Of a DNA stretch of 10,601 bases, positions 5,640 through 10,601 are shown piece after piece. The DNA comes from Anaerolineae bacterium (GTDB lineage: Bacteria; Chloroflexota; Anaerolineae; 4572-78; J111), in NCBI GenBank assembly GCA_020433785.1, contig JAGRCC010000401.1, forward strand, positions 1-10,601. Reading direction: 5' to 3'. The stretch's first letter is position 1. Each line of letters starts with the position of its first letter. A model generated the notes under the pieces. It ran no database searches. It was not told where the DNA came from and saw only the letters and a list, made by a program, of their open reading frames with translations. The position numbers were made by a program, and so were the translations under genes.

Positions 5640-6371
5640 ATGATACGTTCGATTAAACGTTTTCTGACGACTCTGATCCTTGTGGCGGGCTGTACTCTGC
5701 TTTTATTTTGCGCCTCGTCGCCGCGAGTACGCAACTTTAGCTGGTTTCGATATATTCACGTTCAGGACAACAGCGCCGATTTACCGGTAGCGACCAGCCT
5801 GGAGCAGTGTGCTGCCGCGCCATTTGTGATGCCCACAACCGGCTGGATTGGCATTGTCTATGGCGACAGCATTCTTGGCACGCAAAATCATTCAGGGTTG
5901 GATATTTTTGGGTTACAAGGCAACGGCGTTACGCCGGTTTATGCAGCGTATGATGGGTATTTGACTCGCCTGCCGGAGTGGACCAGCGCAGTCATTATTC
6001 GCCACCCGCAAGATCCGCTGGAACCGGACCGGCAGATTTGGAGCTTCTACACTCATATGGCCGACGAGGCCGGTCACAGCTACATCATCGATCAGATTCC
6101 ACCTGGCACGTTTGAACTACCGGTCAAGCAGGGTACTTTATTGGGGTATCAAGGGGATTACAATGGCCAATCGTGGCGCTCGATTGATACGCATTTGCAT
6201 TTTAGCCTGGTTTTGGATGATGGCAACGGCAAATTTCTCAACGAAACTGACATGACTAATACAATTGATCCGTCACCCTATCTGGGCATGCGGCTCAACA
6301 CGCTCTGCGCCGACAGGCCGCCGGTTTGCCGGCCCGATTATTCTTGTTCGCCGCTGGAATTAGGGTCGTAG
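5640..6371 (+). CDS. Exported M23 (LytM-type) zinc metallopeptidase
   Basis: This 243-residue protein belongs to peptidase family M23, whose members cleave peptide cross-links of peptidoglycan. The N-terminal basic hydrophobic segment (about 5-25) is a signal peptide or anchor. It contains VAGC (15-18), which resembles a lipobox, but hydrophobic residues continue after Cys18, so lipid attachment is doubtful. The zinc site is complete: His84 and Asp88 in NHSGLDIFG (83-91), and His187 in THLHFSLV (184-191). The conserved His139 in FYTHM and His185 of the HxH motif are also present. The domain is looser than typical, with added segments around 122-132 and 143-158. A Cys-rich tail follows (Cys223, 230, 236). 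The start has almost no Shine-Dalgarno sequence, but the signal segment supports it. Its 3' end overlaps the convergent kinase gene by 34 nt. Substrate is unproven. Confidence 0.83.
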   Translation: MIRSIKRFLTTLILVAGCTLLLFCASSPRVRNFSWFRYIHVQDNSADLPVATSLEQCAAAPFVMPTTGWIGIVYGDSILGTQNHSGLDIFGLQGNGVTPVYAAYDGYLTRLPEWTSAVIIRHPQDPLEPDRQIWSFYTHMADEAGHSYIIDQIPPGTFELPVKQGTLLGYQGDYNGQSWRSIDTHLHFSLVLDDGNGKFLNETDMTNTIDPSPYLGMRLNTLCADRPPVCRPDYSCSPLELGS

Positions 6372-9298
6372 GGGGCATTGGGCAGGACAATGGTAAATTT
6401 CGTACCAACATTGGGCTGGCTCCACAGCGAGATAGTCCCATAGTGATTTTCTACGATCTGCTTTACGATGGCCAAGCCAAGCCCGGTTCCCCGCGATTTA
6501 GTGGTAAAGAAGGGTTCAAAAATTTTCTCTTGATTTTCCGGAGGAATACCCGGGCCATTATCTTCAACCGTAATAATCTGCATATCGTCTTCAACGACCA
6601 TCATTAACTGAATCTCTCCGCCGGCGCCGATGGCATCGGCGCTGTTGCTGATCAGATTGGAGAAAACCCGGCCAATCTGGTCAAAATCGAGCATAATAGG
6701 CGGGGCGTCAGGCACAAGTTGGTGATGAAACTTGAGTCCCTTCTCAGGCAAATTGACTTCCCAAAACGCGGCTTCGGTTTCCAAAACGGTGTAAAGAGAA
6801 CCAGGGACAAGGTTGGGTTTGGGAGCGCGGGCCACGTACAAAATATCATTGATGATGCGATCGATGCGTTCCATATTGGCTTGCATCAACGATGCGCCCC
6901 GTTTGCGCGGATCATCATCGGCAATGTCGTGGACCAAGTATTCCACGCCGATTTTGATGGCCATTAAGGGGTTGCGCAGTTCATGGGCCACAGTAGCGGC
7001 CATCTGCCCCAGGGCGGCCAACCGCTCCCGTTGAATAAGTTGGGCTTGCGTGTCATGAAGTTGTTCAAATAGGCGAGCATTGTAAATGGTTTGGGCCACC
7101 TGATGGGCAAACGCTTGCACCACCTCAGCATTTTGCAGGGTTAAGGCTCCCGGCTCGAACCGATCGACTGTCACATACCCAATCATTTCTCGCGCTAAAA
7201 GCAAGGGCGCGCCGATCCAGCTACGCACTTGTGAGGCCCCAGACCAGACTTGATAGCGTTCGTCGCGGTGCGTATCAGGGATATGGATAGCCCCGTTCGT
7301 CCTACGCATCTCTTGAAACAGGACGTTTTGAGAATAATCAAACTCTTGATTAACGACATCCTCTGTAAATCCGTCAGCTGCCTCCATCACTAAAAAATCG
7401 TCATCTTTAACTAGAAAAATGGCTGCTGAATCATACGGAATTAGCCGCTTTAATTTTAGTAGGATATGTTTGAGAATTTCATCGGTGGATAACGTCATAC
7501 TGATGGAGGCGACGGCTTCGGCCAGAATGGTCGCAATTTCGCGCTGGCGCTGCTCTTCTTCCACCTTGGCGCTCAACTCTACCGCATATTGTTGCACTTT
7601 TTCATAAGCGATCTGTTTTTCCAACTCAATTCGTTTACGCTCAGTGATGTCACGAATCAAGCCTTGAGTGGCCAATCCGCCCCGGTAAATAGGATAGGAT
7701 ACGCTGAGTTCGACGTCAATCTCATTGCCATTTTTGTCGATCGCCGTAAATTCATACGGCGGCGGAGATAATGTTTTTTGAGCGGAAAGAGTGGGGTTTT
7801 GCAGATCTTCAACAATTTTTCTACCTCTGGCAGAAATAATGTTGGTGAAGATAAAATCAGGCAGGTTAGCTTCTTCTTGGGTCACACCGAATAGTTCGGT
7901 AAAGCGACGGTTAATTACTTCAAATCGCCCGCCATAGATTAAAAAGATGGCATCGCTCGATTTCTCAATCAGGGTTCGATACTTTTCTTCGCTTTCCCGA
8001 AGGGCCGCTTCAGCCCGAATACGCTCGATAGCTTGGGCTAAATTATTAGCGATAGCCTGTAGAAAGTTGATGTCATCATTGGTAAAAACCCGATAGCGGG
8101 TGGTATGAACACCCAAAACACCAAAAGGCCAATCCTCGCCATCGATAATCACACTCATACTGCTGACTACATTATGATCGCGTAAATATTGGGAAACGTT
8201 AAATCGTGTTTCGGTGCTAGTCTCTTTAACAATGACTGGTTCACTGGAGAGTAAGGTATAGCCCATCTGCGATTTCGAGTCGGCACTGATGGTTAGGCTG
8301 CCCACCATCCCTTTTTGCCAGCCAACTCCGGCCCGCAATAGCAGGACATCGTCCACGTTGGCTAGTAATTCCAAAATTTGGCAATATTCCACATGGAGTG
8401 TCTCGGCCACAAGGGCTACGGCCTCGTCAAGAAGAACATGTAAAGGAATACCTTCCAGAACGCGCTGTCCAAATTTGGCAACGACGGCTTGCTGGAAAGC
8501 TCTATTTTTTAGTTCGGCTTCGGCCCGTCTGCGCTCGGCAATCTGTTGTTGTAATACCTGGTTAGCTCGCTCCAAGTCAGGCGCTTTTTCGTCAGCCCAA
8601 AGTTGCAGTTCTTCCAAAGTCCGATGCAGGACCCGTTCTGTTTCTTTTCGTTCGGCCAACTCTTCCTGAACGGCGCTGTGCAGCCGAGCATTTTCCAGAG
8701 CTACGGCCAGTTGGTGAGTTAACGCTTCCAAGGCTAATACGGTATCCTGATCAAATGCGTTAGTTTGAAAACTTTGGAGGTCGAGCAGGCCCAGCGTGGT
8801 TTGCCCAAGCAGAATTGGCAAACATAACTCGGCTCGAGTGTTGGGTTTTTCGGGGACTAGGGGGACAAAACGGGATTCTAATCTGACATCATTAGCCAGA
8901 AAAGGTTGAGCTTGAGTGGCGACATAAGTTACAATATCGTCTTCCAGACAATGGGTTAGCCCTGTTGAAAGATAGCTGGCGTAGGCGCCTGAGATAGCCT
9001 CAAGGCTAATTTTTTCGCCTCTTAATAAGTAGATGGCGACATGATCATAGCCAAACATTTCCAAGATCAGGTGAACGGTGGTGTTGAGCAGGTGATCGAC
9101 GTTTAAGATACTGGTAATTCTTCGGCCAATACCACTAACTAAGGCGAGATTAGCGGTACGCCGTTCCAGTTCTGCATCAGCCAGCCGCTGTTTTCTAACC
9201 TGATTCTCAAGGTCTTGGGCATAAGCGACTACTTCGCTATAGGCTATTTCTAGTTGTTGAATGTCCTGTTGCTGGGTTTCCCTTGCCTGTTTATTCAA
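6338..9298 (-). CDS. Soluble multi-sensor histidine kinase (GAF-GAF-PAS-GAF-HisKA-HATPase)
   Basis: This 986-residue cytoplasmic sensor kinase has no membrane segment. Domain order: N-terminal coiled coil (about 5-50), GAF (60-205), coiled-coil linker (205-265), GAF (268-425), PAS (437-553, from SEEKYRTLIEKSSDAIFLI), short coil, GAF (595-742), HisKA (758-825) and HATPase (870-975). The phospho-acceptor is His772 in VAHELRNPL. ATP-binding boxes are intact: N-box (Asn885), DNGPGIP (913-919), FEPFFTTK (927-934) and GTGLGLA (937-943). It should autophosphorylate and pass the phosphate to a separate response regulator, since it has no receiver domain and none is encoded here. Signals are unknown: the GAF domains lack a recognisable bilin Cys-His pair. 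The start is TTG, with GGGAG 9 nt upstream and a stop just before it in frame. The 3' end overlaps the convergent M23 gene. Confidence 0.93.
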   Translation of the reverse strand: MNKQARETQQQDIQQLEIAYSEVVAYAQDLENQVRKQRLADAELERRTANLALVSGIGRRITSILNVDHLLNTTVHLILEMFGYDHVAIYLLRGEKISLEAISGAYASYLSTGLTHCLEDDIVTYVATQAQPFLANDVRLESRFVPLVPEKPNTRAELCLPILLGQTTLGLLDLQSFQTNAFDQDTVLALEALTHQLAVALENARLHSAVQEELAERKETERVLHRTLEELQLWADEKAPDLERANQVLQQQIAERRRAEAELKNRAFQQAVVAKFGQRVLEGIPLHVLLDEAVALVAETLHVEYCQILELLANVDDVLLLRAGVGWQKGMVGSLTISADSKSQMGYTLLSSEPVIVKETSTETRFNVSQYLRDHNVVSSMSVIIDGEDWPFGVLGVHTTRYRVFTNDDINFLQAIANNLAQAIERIRAEAALRESEEKYRTLIEKSSDAIFLIYGGRFEVINRRFTELFGVTQEEANLPDFIFTNIISARGRKIVEDLQNPTLSAQKTLSPPPYEFTAIDKNGNEIDVELSVSYPIYRGGLATQGLIRDITERKRIELEKQIAYEKVQQYAVELSAKVEEEQRQREIATILAEAVASISMTLSTDEILKHILLKLKRLIPYDSAAIFLVKDDDFLVMEAADGFTEDVVNQEFDYSQNVLFQEMRRTNGAIHIPDTHRDERYQVWSGASQVRSWIGAPLLLAREMIGYVTVDRFEPGALTLQNAEVVQAFAHQVAQTIYNARLFEQLHDTQAQLIQRERLAALGQMAATVAHELRNPLMAIKIGVEYLVHDIADDDPRKRGASLMQANMERIDRIINDILYVARAPKPNLVPGSLYTVLETEAAFWEVNLPEKGLKFHHQLVPDAPPIMLDFDQIGRVFSNLISNSADAIGAGGEIQLMMVVEDDMQIITVEDNGPGIPPENQEKIFEPFFTTKSRGTGLGLAIVKQIVENHYGTISLWSQPNVGTKFTIVLPNAPYDPNSSGEQE

Positions 9299-9307
9299 CT
9301 TTTAAAT

Positions 9308-9312
9308 CTCCC
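9308..9312 (-). promoter_or_regulatory. Ribosome binding site supporting the kinase TTG start
   Basis: On the minus strand GGGAG (9312-9308) stands 9 nt before the TTG at 9298. An in-frame TAA (9304-9302) lies one codon upstream of it, so no longer N-terminus is possible. CTACAT (9312-9317, plus strand) and ATGTAG (9332-9337) could form a small leader hairpin whose end touches this site. Confidence 0.5.
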
Positions 9313-9357
9313 TACATCTGAGTAAGCTAGAATGTAGTTAAGAGAACTTTAGATGAT

Positions 9358-9408
9358 GTATGAGTCAGCCGATAAAATTCAACTTACTACCGTTGTTTTG
9401 ACTCATAC
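9358..9408. promoter_or_regulatory. 10-bp inverted repeat with two TGAGTCA-type boxes upstream of the kinase
   Basis: GTATGAGTCA (9358-9367) and TGACTCATAC (9399-9408) are perfect inverted arms, 31 nt apart. Each arm contains the self-symmetric heptamer TGAGTCA/TGACTCA, with centres 38 bp apart. The pair lies 60-110 bp upstream of the kinase start, where promoter and operator sites are expected. It could be bound as two operator sites or fold as a leader structure. I see no confident -35/-10 pair here. Confidence 0.5.
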
Positions 9409-9442
9409 CTAATACAATACCACAAATCTTCAAAATATGTAA

Positions 9443-9466
9443 GGGGGTAAAAGCTCTTACACCCCC
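9443..9466 (-). terminator. GC-rich hairpin downstream of the second M23 gene
   Basis: GGGGG (9443-9447) and CCCCC (9462-9466) enclose a nearly self-complementary core (TAAAAG/CTCTTA with one mismatch and a 2-nt bulge). Read on the minus strand it lies about 40 nt after the peptidase stop and is followed by TTACATATTTT, a modest T-rich tail. It is a plausible intrinsic terminator separating the peptidase from the kinase. Confidence 0.5.
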
Positions 9467-9471
9467 AAATT

Positions 9472-9509
9472 ATTAATGGTATTCGTAGCCACGAAACAGC
9501 CCCATTAAT
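9472..9509 (-). other. Nested hairpin over the stop codon of the second M23 gene
   Basis: ATTAATGG (9472-9479) pairs perfectly with CCATTAAT (9502-9509), and between them TTCGT (9482-9486) pairs with ACGAA (9491-9495) over a 4-nt loop. The peptidase stop (TAA, 9507-9505) is inside one arm. With the adjacent GC hairpin this gives two stacked structures at the 3' end of the transcript. Confidence 0.45.
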
Positions 9510-10601
9510 TTCCGGAAGTTTGCGTATCCTCAACAGAAACTTCTGAGGGTGTCGTTGTGATCGGAATCGCCTTTGGCGCAGGGACAGGTTGATTGGGACT
9601 GATTAGGGCAAAACTCGTGTGTTGATCTTCGACGGTAATCGGTATAGTAAATTGCCGACCGTCAAAAAAGGTTTTTACCAGATAATCTCCCGCCGGAACA
9701 TCGCTAAAAGTGAACGTTTCGTAATAGTTATCGTCAGATCTCACGATATTGTCAGGGTAAGTGAAGGTTTGTCGCCAGAAGCGCCCCGGTTCACTGGCTC
9801 GATGTAGCGTCACCAGTTGTTGGGGAACCAAATAGTTCTGGGCATCGACCACCCGGCCGGCCACCACACCAAAGCCCGGGTCCGGTTTGACCCATAAGTC
9901 CGGATTACGGGTATCGTCATAGGTGCCGGCTCCAACTCTAACTTCCAGGTGAAGATGGGGGCCAAGGGCCACGCCTAATTGTCCAACTCGAGCAATGGGA
10001 TCGCCGGCTTTCACTTTTTGGCCCTGCTTAACCAGCACCTGTGAGACATGCCCGTACAGGGTGTAAACCGGCAGCCCCTGCCAGCGGCGATCATGCAAAA
10101 TAACCACAGCTTGCCCATAAAAATCGGGCCACGGGCCTAAAACCTTCACTTTATCGGTATCGGCATGGGTCACCGTGCCGTCACCGACGGCAATAACGGT
10201 TGTGCCTTGATTAGCTTGGATATCTATACCATAATGCCAGAAATATTGTCCCCTGGCATTAGTACCATAGGGGTAGTAATAACTGCCCCAACCGGAAAGT
10301 TCGGGGAGAAGCGGCCGACCAAACCAGAAGTGGTCGTCCACCTGAGTATAATCGGGCAGATTGGCCGGAACTTGGACAGTGCGAGGCGCCGGGGTAAAGG
10401 TAGGGGTAGGGGTATCAACCGGCGTAATGACCGTGGTGCTGGTCAAGAGAACTGTCTGGGAAATTCCCAAGGTGGTGGTCAAGGGCGACTCAGAGCTTAC
10501 CACAGCTGTAACGACCTCAGACACAACGATATTGGCCGGCTCAATGGTGGGTTCCGGCGTAAATGTGGCTGTTGGTGGTTCGGGGGTGAAGGTCGAGGTC
10601 G
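9505..10601 (-). CDS. Exported M23 peptidase with C-terminal beta-sandwich module (5' partial)
   Basis: The frame is open to the right edge, so the start is outside the window. A GTG at 10524 is an internal Val codon: 25 more residues precede it, including TFTPEPPTATFTPEP, a Thr/Pro-rich linker. Numbering from that GTG, a second Thr/Pro linker (35-47) precedes an M23 domain (about 55-215) with a complete metal site: His97 and Asp101 in HYGIDI, and His192 of GPHLHLEV (188-195). Catalytic-type histidines are His159 (LYGHVS) and His190. VKQGQKVKAGDPIARVG (165-181) is the usual M23 strand-turn. A C-terminal segment (about 218-300; GRVVDAQNYLVPQQLVTLHR, DVPAGDYLVKTFFDG) looks like a carboxypeptidase-regulatory or Cna-B-like beta sandwich, a possible binding module. 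A further Pro/Thr tail ends the protein. Role: cell-wall peptide cleavage, inferred from family. Confidence 0.88.
   Translation of the reverse strand, partial: TSTFTPEPPTATFTPEPTIEPANIVVSEVVTAVVSSESPLTTTLGISQTVLLTSTTVITPVDTPTPTFTPAPRTVQVPANLPDYTQVDDHFWFGRPLLPELSGWGSYYYPYGTNARGQYFWHYGIDIQANQGTTVIAVGDGTVTHADTDKVKVLGPWPDFYGQAVVILHDRRWQGLPVYTLYGHVSQVLVKQGQKVKAGDPIARVGQLGVALGPHLHLEVRVGAGTYDDTRNPDLWVKPDPGFGVVAGRVVDAQNYLVPQQLVTLHRASEPGRFWRQTFTYPDNIVRSDDNYYETFTFSDVPAGDYLVKTFFDGRQFTIPITVEDQHTSFALISPNQPVPAPKAIPITTTPSEVSVEDTQTSGN

Noticed and set aside
6326..6607. 93-codon plus-strand open frame at the end of the M23 gene
   Set aside because: It overlaps the end of the M23 gene and then runs antisense to the ATPase domain of the kinase, whose conserved boxes prove the minus-strand frame.
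8289..8669. 126-codon plus-strand open frame, Ser/Arg/Cys-rich
   Set aside because: It is antisense to the GAF2 and coiled-coil region of the kinase, with low-complexity composition and no motif.
8740..9125. GAF1 of the kinase as a bilin-binding photoreceptor domain
   Set aside because: Its cysteine is preceded, not followed, by His (HC at residues 116-117) and no phytochrome-specific PHY domain or lyase gene is present.
10522..10524. GTG as the start of the second M23 gene
   Set aside because: The same frame stays open through 25 more codons to the window edge and encodes a Thr/Pro linker typical of this protein type, so the GTG is an internal Val codon.

Overview
The window looks like ordinary chromosomal DNA from a member of the Chloroflexota (Anaerolineae/Caldilineae-like). 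This is an inference from protein style, because no rRNA or marker gene is present. The clues are Thr/Pro-rich linkers of the PTPTATPTP and TFTPEPPT type in exported proteins, a membrane-anchored LysM protein, exported M23 peptidases, a large soluble GAF/PAS histidine kinase, and AT-rich gaps carrying short degenerate repeats. Base composition is mixed: coding DNA is moderately GC-rich and the intergenic DNA is clearly AT-richer. I see no tRNA, rRNA, CRISPR array, insertion sequence, integrase or phage gene.

Layout, left to right. Positions 1-87 hold the 3' tail of an unidentified plus-strand gene. A PaiA-like polyamine N-acetyltransferase follows (175-705, +). Convergent to it is the two-gene operon msrP-msrQ (2359-726, -), a periplasmic-type methionine sulfoxide reductase: the molybdopterin subunit MsrP carries a Tat signal plus a lipobox, and MsrQ is its heme b membrane partner. 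A 263-bp divergent gap (2360-2622) carries a good sigma70-like promoter overlapped by a perfect palindrome. Next is a plus-strand group: an anchored PsbP-like/LysM protein (2623-3492), an AraC-family regulator (3519-4376), and the branched-chain amino acid exporter pair azlC-azlD (4497-5556, overlapping by 8 nt). A first M23 (LytM-type) metallopeptidase (5640-6371, +) runs tail-to-tail into a 986-residue GAF-GAF-PAS-GAF histidine kinase (9298-6338, -), and the two coding ends overlap by 34 nt. A second M23 peptidase (9505 to the window end, -) has a C-terminal beta-sandwich module and is open past the right edge.

Working picture. The AraC regulator probably controls azlCD. MsrPQ repairs oxidised methionines in envelope proteins using electrons from the quinone pool. 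The LysM protein and the two M23 enzymes form a loose cell-wall theme around a cytoplasmic sensor kinase whose response regulator is not in the window. I found no convincing undescribed multi-gene system. The best leads are small: a palindrome on a promoter, a triplicated stop-codon repeat, an inverted repeat that could hide the start region of the first M23 gene only in read-through transcripts, a lipoprotein-type MsrP, and paired symmetric boxes upstream of the kinase.
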